Below, one piece after another: positions 7,901 through 14,977 of a DNA stretch of 64,000 bases (the stretch's first letter is position 1; each line of letters begins with the position of its first letter). The notes under the pieces were generated by a model. That model ran no database searches. It was not told where the DNA came from and was given only the letters and a program-made list of their open reading frames with translations. The DNA is taken from IMG/VR virus record IMGVR_UViG_3300022745_000023, positions 1 to 64,000 of that record; one strand, written 5' to 3'. The stretch is from a virus. The translations under genes and the position numbers were made by a program.

Positions 7901-10024
7901 GCCGAATACGACGCAGCGCAGGGCAAGGTCAATGACGCCTCCCTCGACTGGAACCGCTATAGCAAGATGCTGCGTGGCAATGTCCGGGCGCTGGAAACCG
8001 TGCAAGACCTGATCCGCTCGCGCGTCTCGGAAAACTTCGCCAAGCATCACAACACGCTTCGCCCGAATGCCGCGCTCAAGGTCGGCACAACCGTTGTGCG
8101 GAACAACCTCAACCATCTGTCGGCCACGGACCCGGTGGAGCGGGAAAAGCGCCTGTCGATGGAGCGAAGCCTCATTGACGGCCTGCGCGCGCGCATCAAG
8201 GGCAAATATGCGGGTGGGTCTGTCGCGGACAAGATCGAGGCTACCAAGGCTTATGAGGCCGCGTTCAATCAGGCACAAATGGGATTCTTCGCCTCCGATG
8301 ATCTGTTCGGCGGGGAAGGGGGCGAGAAGCCTCTGGGCGGGGATGAGCGCCGCACCATCGGCCATGCCGCCGAAAACATGATCGGCAAGATGATGGGTGT
8401 GGTCGGGGGGCAGTTCAAGCCGGGCCAGCCGGTGAAGCTGTTCAACCCGTCTATGTCCGGCAAGGGCGTGAACCGTCAGCGCGCGATCAAGATGATCGGG
8501 CAGAACAAGCGCGTGATCCTCGCGGCGGGGGTCGGTAGTGGCAAGACCGGGATGATGATGGGCGCGTTCTCAGACCTGCACTCCAAGGGGCAGGCCAAGA
8601 AGGGCTTGTTTGTCGTGCCGTCCATTGTGCAGGGGCAGTTCGGCGCGGAGGCGCTGCGCTTCCTCGAACCCGGCAAGTTCAAATGGCACGCTGAACCGGG
8701 CGCGTCGTATCAAGAGCGGCTGGCCGCGTACAAAGACCCGGACACCCATTTTTCGGTGGTGACGCACCAGTCGTTTCGTGACGATGTGCTTCGCATGGCG
8801 GTTGACGCGGGTATGGGGAAGTCGCCCGAGGCGGTGGCCGACGCGCTGGCGGGCATGGATGATGCCGGGCAGGCTAAGTTCGTCAAGTCGGTGCTGGATC
8901 ATCACGGCGTGGCCTTCGACTTCACGGCGGCGGATGAGGCCCACAACCTGCTGGACCGGGAAGGCAAGGAAGACTCGCGCATGTCGAACGTGATCGGCGG
9001 CGTGACGGCCAATGCTCCCTATTACGTCCATGCCTCCGGCGACCCGGTGAAGAATGACGCCTCCGAAGCCTTTTCGCTGCTGCAAAAGATGGACCCGGCC
9101 CGGTATAACGACCGGGGCGCGTTCATGCGGCGCTATGGCGGCGACACGCTGGCGGCGAAGGAGGGCCTGCAACGTGAACTGGCACGCCATCAATTTTCGT
9201 TCTCGCTCTCGCCTGATGTGAAGGTGGATCGTTCCGAGGTGTCGATCAAGCCGTCTGATGCTCAACAAGCCGCTCTGGCAACGCTGGAAAAGCAGGCGGC
9301 GGCGCTCCGTATCGCCAAGATGACGGGCAAGGTCGATGTGGACGCGGCTAAGGCTCTGTCGCCTCACCTATTCGAGGGCGCCGATGAAGGCCAGCATGAA
9401 GCCATCGCGCGCAAGGTCGCGGATTCGGTCGGCATTATCAAGCAATCGGCCTACCGGCGCATTCTCGACGCGCATCCGGCGGCGGCAAAGCTGTCGCACG
9501 TTGCCGAGGCGGCGGCGGCGCGCAAGGGCAAGCCCGGCGTGGTGTTCGCGCACTCGCTGGAAGCTGTTGAAGCAATCCGCAAGCGGCTGGAAGCGGATGG
9601 CCATCGGGTGACGACGCTCACCGGCAAGGACTCGTCTGGCGATAAGGCCGACAAGATCCGCGCGTTCAACCCGGATAAGGGTGAAGCCAAGGCCGACATT
9701 ATCGTCTGCTCTGATGCTGGCGCGACTGGCGCGAACCTGCAATCTGGCCGATGGCTGGTGCAATACGACACGCCCGATACCGCGATGGTTCACGCTCAAA
9801 GGGCGGGCCGCATCAACCGCATCGGGCAAAAGAACGCGCTGGAATTGATCGACCTCGTTTCGGATCATCCATCCGATGCGCGCGCCCGGCGCCGGCTGGC
9901 GAACAAATACGACCTGCGCGAACTTCTCACCTCGCCGCTCGATGGGCTTGATGACACGCCCCTTGCTTATGCGCTAAAGCAGGCTGGATTCGGGCAGTCG
10001 AAACAACAGGCATCGCTTTTCTAA
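4943..10024 (+). CDS. Giant SNF2/DEAH-type helicase-containing protein
   Basis: 1693 residues. Residues about 20-200 form a beta-rich N-terminal domain (GLSLIGLIRPVLENP, ATVNIHPDRVRVYVAE) that might be a phage nuclease-like or toxin-like domain; low confidence. Residues about 240-550 are charged and coiled-coil-like. The C-terminal 520 residues are a superfamily 2 ATPase: Walker A AAGVGSGKTGM near 1193, ADEAHNLL near 1331 and motif VI QRAGRINRIGQ near 1616. The size and fusion recall phage antirestriction or ejected proteins such as P1 DarB, an analogy only. The late-type GTCGTGAC element in front argues for late expression. Confidence 0.75.
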   Translation: MDQCPVTMEPVGSNSVSAALASSGCEWRYVPFDREGWEGQFPNASVSTPLGEVEIAPERIEMPDVGLSLIGLIRPVLENPTYAVKRDNSLAFHRPVIGTEGEVRGYATVNIHPDRVRVYVAEQPEDFDLLSPDATGSMVADEDGDGRATFKSFIYRHGGNGDNALGGNSGGGNEPIVAVTSFDVAVTLLGIGGDLLKADHGPIPADARWITVHPNGEGSKGQPILVVPAGDKSGTFRVIGGAGGKLNMMKLRGVKSEADYKAEFGARAKARRVSKKEQARKDKELGIDKAKAEARDAIRKQRTEAQKAFIKTVAEAMGWGDDDLKMQTNGLSETAVKKAEAAHHADLLAKAKAAIETQRKILVTDLDKRLAAGLGTVPLDAPMSELSVQDLDPVRIPDSSGVSPDFKARAEANGLTPEKLDSEQAKVQAQEAGEAPDPAKALERGKVAEAIRKEVAKALPKPDLQVSIADAKKAVALIKARKQLLALEKAAREANAEVDASTVEPKAYVLKVSETGDDEVAAQVVDDLRTARAAAFLAGVEGAGGENEVQPHISAGAYNAINALSQITGGASLIDRSVVDVLGVAGAAQVVANRLHAEYGGDAQKVAAGLAEYHVASAPEDQKAALDQAKELQDEAAKIEVDEANSTADLAVASALNRKRLEYLADARKVLGQTLGHMEANASLIAALEAGPRDGLEVSLGRTPLESAIKQLWAIGLTDDDYSIERIDGNVFAKVNADGMAKLAAPVDKENLERVNRNLGIMQGDQDEDDWLPAGFARRPDLGLDLKPGVAPGLSVPFDASAPDLAASLRAYIGSRTADGDRAADVLSDVQSASFFQKVGPGRAKEYMAALNAVIPTKNGKSLTRVEELAPVFDGYADEFVQSKWGGTRSTLNKQSFEPDAIAQEALHRALSDEPAGTLAYKPIGELSPKDRHALRDWFYRNIAKESPEQAELRAHAEKLAEQEPEKFTTDMFGDTTANPAWNDWKAEYDAAQGKVNDASLDWNRYSKMLRGNVRALETVQDLIRSRVSENFAKHHNTLRPNAALKVGTTVVRNNLNHLSATDPVEREKRLSMERSLIDGLRARIKGKYAGGSVADKIEATKAYEAAFNQAQMGFFASDDLFGGEGGEKPLGGDERRTIGHAAENMIGKMMGVVGGQFKPGQPVKLFNPSMSGKGVNRQRAIKMIGQNKRVILAAGVGSGKTGMMMGAFSDLHSKGQAKKGLFVVPSIVQGQFGAEALRFLEPGKFKWHAEPGASYQERLAAYKDPDTHFSVVTHQSFRDDVLRMAVDAGMGKSPEAVADALAGMDDAGQAKFVKSVLDHHGVAFDFTAADEAHNLLDREGKEDSRMSNVIGGVTANAPYYVHASGDPVKNDASEAFSLLQKMDPARYNDRGAFMRRYGGDTLAAKEGLQRELARHQFSFSLSPDVKVDRSEVSIKPSDAQQAALATLEKQAAALRIAKMTGKVDVDAAKALSPHLFEGADEGQHEAIARKVADSVGIIKQSAYRRILDAHPAAAKLSHVAEAAAARKGKPGVVFAHSLEAVEAIRKRLEADGHRVTTLTGKDSSGDKADKIRAFNPDKGEAKADIIVCSDAGATGANLQSGRWLVQYDTPDTAMVHAQRAGRINRIGQKNALELIDLVSDHPSDARARRRLANKYDLRELLTSPLDGLDDTPLAYALKQAGFGQSKQQASLF

Positions 10025-10035
10025 GGGGAATGAAA

Positions 10036-10236
10036 ATGGCACGACAAAAGGTGGTTGAAGCAACTGATCCGGTGGAGCCGGAAAATACCGCCGATGAACT
10101 GGTGGCGCAGCCGGTCGACGCGACTGTGGACCCGGTGAGGATGGAAAAGATACAGCGCCTCTATGCGCTGGCCAATGACCCGGACCAGCAAGAAGCGTTC
10201 TTCGCGCTGCGCGATGAACTGAACGCCTCGGCATGA
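10036..10236 (+). CDS. Small acidic protein after the helicase
   Basis: 66 residues from ATG 10036, favoured over ATG 10030 because AAGGGGA would abut the earlier one. MARQKVVEATDPVEPENTADE... then a short helical end. Transcribed with the helicase; overlaps the next gene by 4 nt (ATGA). Function unknown. Confidence 0.6.
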   Translation: MARQKVVEATDPVEPENTADELVAQPVDATVDPVRMEKIQRLYALANDPDQQEAFFALRDELNASA

Positions 10237-10466
10237 ACGAGGACGGTATCCGCCGCCTGCTGGGCGAGAACGCGGCTCACACGCGCCGCGCACTCGCTCA
10301 TGGGGATAAGCTGCGCTCTGCCTGCTCCGAGGCCATGGGTGGGGCGCAGGGGCGCATTGCTGGACTGAATCCGGGCGAGGTGTTTATGGATGATGTCAAG
10401 GCTGCGGATTACCAGCGCGCCTTGATGGAACGGGGCTGGCTCTCTACGGCCCTTTCAGGCCGATGA
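10233..10466 (+). CDS. Hypothetical small protein
   Basis: 77 residues, ATGA overlap with the previous gene. Mostly helical, charged (IRRLLGENAAHTRRALAHGDKLRSAC). Ends 12 nt inside the 3' end of the convergent minus-strand gene 10455-10775, so the two units meet tail to tail without a visible terminator between them. Confidence 0.6.
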   Translation: MNEDGIRRLLGENAAHTRRALAHGDKLRSACSEAMGGAQGRIAGLNPGEVFMDDVKAADYQRALMERGWLSTALSGR

Positions 10467-10775
10467 TTGCTGGGCGCGGTCGCGCATGTTGAGGCGCACG
10501 ATTTCGTGGACGACCTTGGCCGGGTAGCGCGGGCGCAGCCGAATGTATTCGGCCCTTGCGATGGGGTCTTCGGCATAAAACACCGGACGCCCGGTGCTGA
10601 ATCTCTGCTGAACCCGCTTCGGCAACGCCGTCTTCTGCGTCTCCCTCTTGAGTATCTTGCTGATTCGATTCAGTGAAACGCCATGCTTCGCCGCCAGTTC
10701 CTTCAAGGTCGATCCGGCGTTGTATTCCAACAGGATTTCGTGGTTCCTTTCAGTTTTGGCGTTCTTTTGTGGCAC
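10455..10775 (-). CDS. Helix-turn-helix DNA-binding protein
   Basis: 106 residues with a GTG start preceded by AAGGAG at 7 nt. ILLEYNAGSTLKELAAKHGVSLNRISKILKRE is an HTH resembling those of resolvases or sigma region 4; the basic C-terminus (RLRPRYPAKVVHEIVRLNMRDR) may also contact nucleic acid. Overlaps the upstream gene by 26 nt. Last gene of the short leftward unit driven from about 11.6 kb. Confidence 0.65.
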   Translation of the reverse strand: MPQKNAKTERNHEILLEYNAGSTLKELAAKHGVSLNRISKILKRETQKTALPKRVQQRFSTGRPVFYAEDPIARAEYIRLRPRYPAKVVHEIVRLNMRDRAQQSSA

Positions 10776-11244
10776 GGCTTTGCTCCTTTAGGCTGGCGGT
10801 GAACTTGGCCATCTTCGCTTCGTGATGCTCTTGAATCAAGCGTGATGCTTCGGCGGCTCCCTGCTTCCTCATGAGGTCTTTATACATTTCTCGGTATTCG
10901 CGCGGGATATGGGCCAGCCTGTTCTCAACACGAGTCGCTGCCTGCTTCTTCCGCACATCTGGCGCGAGGGACTTGGGGACGCCGATTTCCCAAAGGCGCA
11001 GTTCCTTGGCTGTGATCGCGGACGCAGCGCGCCTTTCGGGTGTGCGATTCAATGCGGCAAGCCGTTCCCTTTGGCGCTCCTTGTGCGCCGGGTTGGTGTC
11101 ATAAGTCTTTTGGATTCCGGCTGTGCGACGGGCCTGAATTTCAGGATCGGTCTTTGAGCATGGCCGGCAAAGTCCGCTTTTGCTGCCGTAGGATATGGAG
11201 CCATTGCACTTGCGGCAACTAGCGTTCTTTTGCCTTCTTGCCAT
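10750..11244 (-). CDS. Zinc-finger, basic helical protein
   Basis: 164 residues from the ATG at 11244 (GAGGGAA upstream); a longer frame to 11325 would run through the terminator and is rejected. A zinc ribbon CRKCNGS...GLCRPC lies at residues about 10-30, followed by a long basic helical region rich in R/K/E. It resembles DNA-binding accessory domains of HNH/homing endonucleases but no catalytic motif is visible. Confidence 0.6.
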   Translation of the reverse strand: MARRQKNASCRKCNGSISYGSKSGLCRPCSKTDPEIQARRTAGIQKTYDTNPAHKERQRERLAALNRTPERRAASAITAKELRLWEIGVPKSLAPDVRKKQAATRVENRLAHIPREYREMYKDLMRKQGAAEASRLIQEHHEAKMAKFTASLKEQSRATKERQN

Positions 11245-11275
11245 TTCCCTCGTCTCGTTTGATTTGGTAGGGCGC

Positions 11276-11305
11276 AAAAAGGGCCGACCTGATGGCCGAC
11301 CCTTT
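11276..11305 (-). terminator. Rho-independent terminator (leftward)
   Basis: Read on the minus strand, AAGGGTCGGCC and GGTCGGCCCTT pair over 11 bp with two G-U wobbles and a 4-nt loop, followed by TTT. On the plus strand the wobbles become mismatches, so it works only leftward. It lies after the gene at 11344-11541. Confidence 0.75.
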
Positions 11306-11343
11306 CCGTTCAAACCCTCGGCCATAAGCCGTGATTTCGAGTT

Positions 11344-11541
11344 TCAGGCTACGCGCCAGAGCCGGTATCCGCCTTCGACGACGCGGATGGTGAACTTCAT
11401 GCCGTGCCTATTGCCGAATTGCGCTGATGCGTTTTTCACCCGTTTATCCTGACAAAAGAAGCTGTCACCGACCTTCATGTCGGGAAAGGGGTACTTAAGA
11501 CGCGGAATGGGAATTTCAATATTGCTTTCGATGGTAAACAC
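11344..11541 (-). CDS. Conserved small phage protein (KYPFPDMxVGDSFF family)
   Basis: 65 residues from a GTG at 11541, preceded by AAGGAG at about 6 nt; the alternative ATG at 11559 adds six residues but has a poor ribosome site. The pattern KYPFPDMKVGDSFF...NASAQFGNRHGMKFTIR...GYRLWRV is a recognisable, widespread phage protein type of unknown function. Followed by a terminator and preceded by its own promoter. Confidence 0.75.
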   Translation of the reverse strand: MFTIESNIEIPIPRLKYPFPDMKVGDSFFCQDKRVKNASAQFGNRHGMKFTIRVVEGGYRLWRVA

Positions 11542-11569
11542 ATCTGCTCTCCTTGCCATGTGTTTAACT

Positions 11570-11598
11570 GTGCTAGATTTGTAGGTTCATTCTGTCAA
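11570..11598 (-). promoter_or_regulatory. Sigma-70-like promoter (leftward)
   Basis: On the minus strand TTGACA (11598-11593) and TAGCAC (11575-11570) are separated by 17 nt. The -35 is a perfect consensus, the -10 is weak (TA...). It sits about 30 nt before the gene at 11541. No TACC-N5-GGTA operator is nearby, so the unit might be expressed in lysogeny (inference). Confidence 0.6.
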
Positions 11599-11619
11599 CA
11601 GGTATGTTCCAACTCAAGA

Positions 11620-11642
11620 GGGAGGTGGGCTAATTGCCTCCC
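11620..11642 (-). terminator. Possible weak terminator ending the long leftward block
   Basis: GGGAGG (11620-11625) pairs with CCTCCC (11637-11642); on the minus strand it is followed by TCTTGAG. Only 6 bp and no U-run. Together with the downstream promoter it may separate the long leftward block from the short unit. Confidence 0.35.
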
Positions 11643-11675
11643 CCTATAAAAATCCCCATTTATGCAAATGATCGG

Positions 11676-11873
11676 TCAATTGGAATATCGACGGGCCAAC
11701 GCCTCGCCGGCTGGCGTCATGCGCCAGCGGGAGTTGTGGCGCTCGACAAGGCCGCGCTTGGCCAGCGCCACAAATGATGCGTCGTTTTTCGACGCTAGGC
11801 TGGTGCCAAGGACAACCAGCCGAAGCAGGGCATGGATTTGCGGCTGACGCGGCAGGCGAGTCGCGTTAGTCAT
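11676..11873 (-). CDS. Small winged-helix-like protein
   Basis: 65 residues, starting 8 nt inside the end of the previous gene. IHALLRLVVLGTSLASKNDASFVALAKRGLVERHNSRWRMTPAGEALAR looks like a winged helix with recognition helix and terminal T-x-x-G motif of MarR-like small proteins. Likely a local regulator. Last gene of the long leftward block. Confidence 0.6.
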   Translation of the reverse strand: MTNATRLPRQPQIHALLRLVVLGTSLASKNDASFVALAKRGLVERHNSRWRMTPAGEALARRYSN

Positions 11874-12261
11874 CGGCGCTCCCGATCTGGGCGAGGGTTT
11901 GCCCGGCGATAATTCCGGCGTTCCACGCGTTGTATGTCGCTGTGATCCGCTTCAAAGCCTCCCGCGCCACGGCCAGCTTTTCTTCTGCCTCGACTGCGCG
12001 CTTGAGGTGCGTTGCTGCTGCCTCGCGCGATGCCCCGCAAACAGCGCAGGGATTGTTTTCGAGTGCAGGGTGACCTTCACAGGCGACACAGGTCACCTTC
12101 TCAACCGGTGCACTCTGGTGGTCAGCAAGGGCTGCGATGGCGGCTTGGGCTTCGGGAATGAACCACCTCCAATCCTGCCCAAGTCTGGCGTTTTTGGATG
12201 CTGCATCAATCGCCCGCGCCACCTTCTCAACCGACTCCGGCGTTGTGGTGTTATTGCTCAT
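11866..12261 (-). CDS. Zinc-ribbon, coiled-coil small protein
   Basis: 131 residues from MSNNTTTPESVEKVARAID; an in-frame GTG five residues earlier is also possible. CVACEG...CAVCG at about residues 57-76 suggests a zinc ribbon; a helical AREALKRI region follows. The first part (VARAIDAA...AALADHQ) resembles an HTPGPW-type neighbouring phage early domain. Function unknown. Confidence 0.6.
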   Translation of the reverse strand: MSNNTTTPESVEKVARAIDAASKNARLGQDWRWFIPEAQAAIAALADHQSAPVEKVTCVACEGHPALENNPCAVCGASREAAATHLKRAVEAEEKLAVAREALKRITATYNAWNAGIIAGQTLAQIGSADD

Positions 12262-12266
12262 GGCGG

Positions 12267-12395
12267 TCATCTCCACCCCCTAAAATCCCACATCATGATG
12301 ATGAAAAACACGCCAAAGACTGCCAGCGCGAGAACGCCCAAGCCCAGCACACCAGCTAGAATGTAAAGAAAACATGTGGGTATCGTGATGGTCAT
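12267..12395 (-). CDS. Small single-pass membrane protein
   Basis: 42 residues (MTITIPTCFLYILAGVLGLG ... WDFRGWR). Nearly the whole chain is hydrophobic, one long or two short helices, with a basic end. AGGAG lies 8 nt before the ATG, and the ATGA overlaps the stop of the upstream gene. Role unknown; one of three tiny membrane proteins in early units. Confidence 0.65.
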   Translation of the reverse strand: MTITIPTCFLYILAGVLGLGVLALAVFGVFFIIMMWDFRGWR

Positions 12396-12619
12396 GACTT
12401 CGGCTCCTGTTGGGTGGGGCGGTAGGCGATGATGCGGTTATAAGGATCGCACTCCCACGACCACGAATTCATTTGGTCGTTTTCTTCCCATCCCGTCCAG
12501 AAACCGGCTTCCGCCGCGCTCCAACCGCCATCTGCGTACAAGACCGTTACCTCCTGATCCAGTGGTACTGGGCACGGACCGCCATCATGCGGCACAAAAC
12601 CTTCTGGCAGCGAGGTCAT
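12392..12619 (-). CDS. Hypothetical Trp-rich small protein
   Basis: 75 residues. Begins MTSLPEGFVPHDGGPCPVPLD and contains FWTGWEENDQMNSWSWECD; the D-G-G-P-C-P start is shared with phage proteins of the IxYRP type. Overlaps both neighbours by 4 nt. Function unknown. Confidence 0.65.
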   Translation of the reverse strand: MTSLPEGFVPHDGGPCPVPLDQEVTVLYADGGWSAAEAGFWTGWEENDQMNSWSWECDPYNRIIAYRPTQQEPKS

Positions 12620-13029
12620 TGGCTGGGTTCCTCTTCAACGGTGGGCTGGTCAACCCACTCCGGCGTCGTGCTGTATGCTAACGCAGTTGGCGTCGGCAGT
12701 AGATCGCGATGGCGCTGAAACCAGTCGGAGAGAACTGCCTGCAAGTCATCTGTGGCAGTTTTCACGCGCTCTTTTTCGTTTGGCCCAACGAAACCGGGAA
12801 ACCCGTCTTCGTACCAAAGTTCATCACAGCTATCGATCCATTGGTCTATTACCGCATCCGCATCAGGAGCCTGCCATTCGTGCAATCCTGCGCGCACGAT
12901 GCAAAACGGATCACCGCCTTGATCGTGACGGCCTTCCTTGATGGCATCCTCGCGGGTGGCAAATGGGCCGCCTATGTTCATGTATTCTTCGCTGGTGCCT
13001 GCCCACCAGTCGTTGGTTGTCTCAGTCAT
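12616..13029 (-). CDS. Hypothetical acidic phage protein
   Basis: 137 residues. N-terminal WWAGTSEEYMNIGGPFATREDAIKEGR, middle CIVRAGLHEW, and an acidic/Trp-rich remainder. Resembles a small phage protein type with a 'GPFATREDAI' motif; no function recognised. Coupled to neighbours by 4-nt overlaps. Confidence 0.65.
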   Translation of the reverse strand: MTETTNDWWAGTSEEYMNIGGPFATREDAIKEGRHDQGGDPFCIVRAGLHEWQAPDADAVIDQWIDSCDELWYEDGFPGFVGPNEKERVKTATDDLQAVLSDWFQRHRDLLPTPTALAYSTTPEWVDQPTVEEEPSQ

Positions 13030-13316
13030 TGGCTGGCCCCTTTCGGATTATAAAATTTCCGTAGACCGCAAGTGCAGGGCGAATGATCGAGATAATCCAG
13101 ATCGTTTGCATCGCACCCAGTATCGTGCTCGACGTATCGCATTAATCCTTCGATCATTTCAGCTGCCTCGCGGCCATCGGTGTTTGCATCAACTTCTTGG
13201 CTATACGTTCCACCTTCCCGACCAAGGAACCCAACGGTGTCCTCGTAGACGGTTGTTTCAATATGCGTTGCCCGCAGCCGCTCCAGTAGCGGAAGTTTCG
13301 GGTTCCAGCGCGTCAT
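13026..13316 (-). CDS. Hypothetical protein with C-terminal Cys/His cluster
   Basis: 96 residues from MTRWNPKLPLLERLRATHIE; the frame extends to 13412 but ATG 13316 overlaps the upstream stop by 4 nt and is preferred. The end DHSPCTCGLRKFYN could bind metal with an upstream histidine. Function unknown. Confidence 0.6.
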   Translation of the reverse strand: MTRWNPKLPLLERLRATHIETTVYEDTVGFLGREGGTYSQEVDANTDGREAAEMIEGLMRYVEHDTGCDANDLDYLDHSPCTCGLRKFYNPKGASQ

Positions 13317-13570
13317 TCCCCCATCCCCTTCATGATCTGCTCGACAGAGAGATCGCGGATACGTTCGACGGCATCCGGCCCGTGGTAAGAGCCACCAGCA
13401 GTAACTGCACACACCTCAATCGCCGCCCTGATAGCGGCCTCTTGGTGTTTAGCCATGACTCCCAAGATAGCTTTCACATCGGCGCGGTGCTGCTCGCGGT
13501 TAGCGCAGCCGCAAATCCGGTCGGCTAGAGCTTCGGCGTCTGCCCGCATTTTAGGTGTAACCTCAACCAT
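13313..13570 (-). CDS. Hypothetical helical protein
   Basis: 85 residues from MVEVTPKMRADAEALADRIC; the ATG lies 8 nt inside the upstream gene, after GAGG. The rest is helical with a Cys pair (CGCANREQH). Ends in LSVEQIMKGMGE. Similar to small phage early proteins; role unknown. Confidence 0.6.
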   Translation of the reverse strand: MVEVTPKMRADAEALADRICGCANREQHRADVKAILGVMAKHQEAAIRAAIEVCAVTAGGSYHGPDAVERIRDLSVEQIMKGMGE

Positions 13571-13766
13571 GGCCGGCCTCCAATTCGCCAAGAGGCACCA
13601 TCTTTACGCCGGGGAGCCTAAATAGATTGATCGGACCATCCGAAAGGGCATGGATATAGCCAATCAGCATGTCCATGCGAACTTGCGGAAGGGAGACTCC
13701 GAAATAATCGCCGCCGTCAACCTGCATGACGATCTGCACAATCTTGAGCGAAGGGGAATCAACCAT
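13563..13766 (-). CDS. Hypothetical small protein
   Basis: 67 residues from MVDSPSLKIVQIVMQVDGGD, start preceded by GGAGG. Compact alpha/beta sequence (DYFGVSLPQVRMDMLIGYIHALSDG). The longer frame to 13862 has no ribosome site and would overlap the upstream gene extensively. No family recognised. Confidence 0.6.
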   Translation of the reverse strand: MVDSPSLKIVQIVMQVDGGDYFGVSLPQVRMDMLIGYIHALSDGPINLFRLPGVKMVPLGELEAGHG

Positions 13767-14169
13767 GGCCGACCTCCTGCTTGGCGAGGAAGGCTGCGGC
13801 ATACTCGCGGGCTTCGGCGATCCCTGCATACTCTTCGCACCAGCCGCACGGCGGCGCGACATGACAGGAGTAATTGCGATCTGGCGGCTCGCTCATTTCC
13901 ATGAGAAAATTCACAGCTTCCACCGCCTCTGCCAGCCTCGCCTTGGTGGCGGTGAGTTGGGCGCGGAGGGTGTCAGCCTCAACTTCAAGCCTTACAATTT
14001 CCCGCGCATGAGTGTCCGCCTTTTCGAGCAACAACATGCCGATGCGGTCTTTTTCCGCCACCGCCTCCGCCAGTTTGCGGGTCAGGTTTTCGATGGCGGT
14101 GACGGCTTCACGCGATAGTGTATTGCGCTCCCGGCACAACCGCCCCACCAGTTCGCTGTAATCAGTCAT
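13759..14169 (-). CDS. Coiled-coil protein with Cys-rich insert
   Basis: 136 residues. Residues 1-90 form a long coiled coil (IENLTRKLAEAVAEKDRIGML...VEADTLRAQLTATKARLAEAV); CHVAPPCGWCEEY near residue 105 adds a possible metal site. Typical of small phage early proteins annotated only as hypothetical. Overlaps neighbours by 8 nt. Confidence 0.65.
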   Translation of the reverse strand: MTDYSELVGRLCRERNTLSREAVTAIENLTRKLAEAVAEKDRIGMLLLEKADTHAREIVRLEVEADTLRAQLTATKARLAEAVEAVNFLMEMSEPPDRNYSCHVAPPCGWCEEYAGIAEAREYAAAFLAKQEVGHG

Positions 14170-14425
14170 GGTTAGTGCCTCCGAAACAAATTCTTCCAGA
14201 GCGAGGGTTTTCCGCGCCGCAAACTTTGCATTTCAAGGTGTGGATCTCGCCGTTACCTGCCTTAATTTCACGTGGGCAACCAGCTTCACCAGCGCCCCAA
14301 AAGACATGCTTGCGGGCTATAAGAGCCTCGATGCGTTTGGCTGTTTCTGATACTGATAAATCAACATAACGGCAGAACGCCAGTTCAATCATTAGCGCGT
14401 CATGTATTGCGGTGGCGTCAGTCAT
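14162..14425 (-). CDS. Small protein with zinc ribbon
   Basis: 87 residues. The N-terminal helix pair precedes CKVCGAENPRSGRICF, a C-terminal zinc ribbon with an upstream Cys (GCPREI). Begins MTDATAIHDALMIELAF. Probably nucleic-acid or protein binding; function unknown. Overlaps both neighbours by 8 nt. Confidence 0.6.
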   Translation of the reverse strand: MTDATAIHDALMIELAFCRYVDLSVSETAKRIEALIARKHVFWGAGEAGCPREIKAGNGEIHTLKCKVCGAENPRSGRICFGGTNHD

Positions 14426-14828
14426 GGTCTGGGCCTTTCCCCTTCAATTTGACGGTGACGCCGCTGCCGGTAAGGCTCTCGATCAGGTCGAACGCGGCTT
14501 CTCGCGCATCGCGAAGCTGGTGCGGCTTGAAAAGGTTCTGGCGCATCAGCGCTTCGGCAAGATGATCGACCGGCGTGACCGGCTCGCTGCCAAGGATGAA
14601 CTTGCGTAGCTTCGAGAAGTTGCCAGCACCGCCGTTCAACTCCTTCTCGTATTGCTCGACGGCCTCACTTACCTCCATCACGAAAGCCCGGAAGGCTTCG
14701 CGCATGGATGGATTGCCGGGGGTGAAGTCGCCAGCTTCCCAATAGGCAACCCCTCCCTCCTTCGCATGGGCAAGGTTGGAGAGGTTCGCGCACACTTGCG
14801 CGGCAATAGCATCCTTGCCCATGGTCAT
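14418..14828 (-). CDS. Hypothetical helical phage protein
   Basis: 136 residues from ATG 14828 (AAGGAGAACGCC upstream, ATGA overlap with the preceding stop). Helical; EAFRAFVMEVSEAVEQYEKEL in the middle and a Gly/Lys-rich end. No family recognised. Confidence 0.65.
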   Translation of the reverse strand: MTMGKDAIAAQVCANLSNLAHAKEGGVAYWEAGDFTPGNPSMREAFRAFVMEVSEAVEQYEKELNGGAGNFSKLRKFILGSEPVTPVDHLAEALMRQNLFKPHQLRDAREAAFDLIESLTGSGVTVKLKGKGPDHD

Positions 14829-14977
14829 TGGCGTTCTCCTTGGAGGGTGGCAGTCATATCTTTAGCTTCCGCCCAAGTCTTTCCGTCAGCGCGGCGAAGC
14901 GGCCAAACGCTATCGCTCGAAACCCGATATGGCTTGCCGGTGGGCTGGCGCCCAACGACGCGTTGCGTTGCACTCAT
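14825..14977 (-). CDS. Small basic protein
   Basis: 50 residues from MSATQRVVGRQPTGKPYRVS; the ATG overlaps the stop of the upstream gene (ATGA), which selects it over longer in-frame starts. Sequence KPYRVSSDSVWPLRRADGKTWAEAKDMTATL looks like one small beta-sheet domain. Function unknown. Confidence 0.55.
   Translation of the reverse strand: MSATQRVVGRQPTGKPYRVSSDSVWPLRRADGKTWAEAKDMTATLQGERQ

Noticed and set aside
5207-9367. Long minus-strand ORFs opposite the helicase (up to 775 residues)
   Set aside because: GC-rich codon bias opens the antisense frame; composition is His/Arg/Gly-rich and unlike real proteins.
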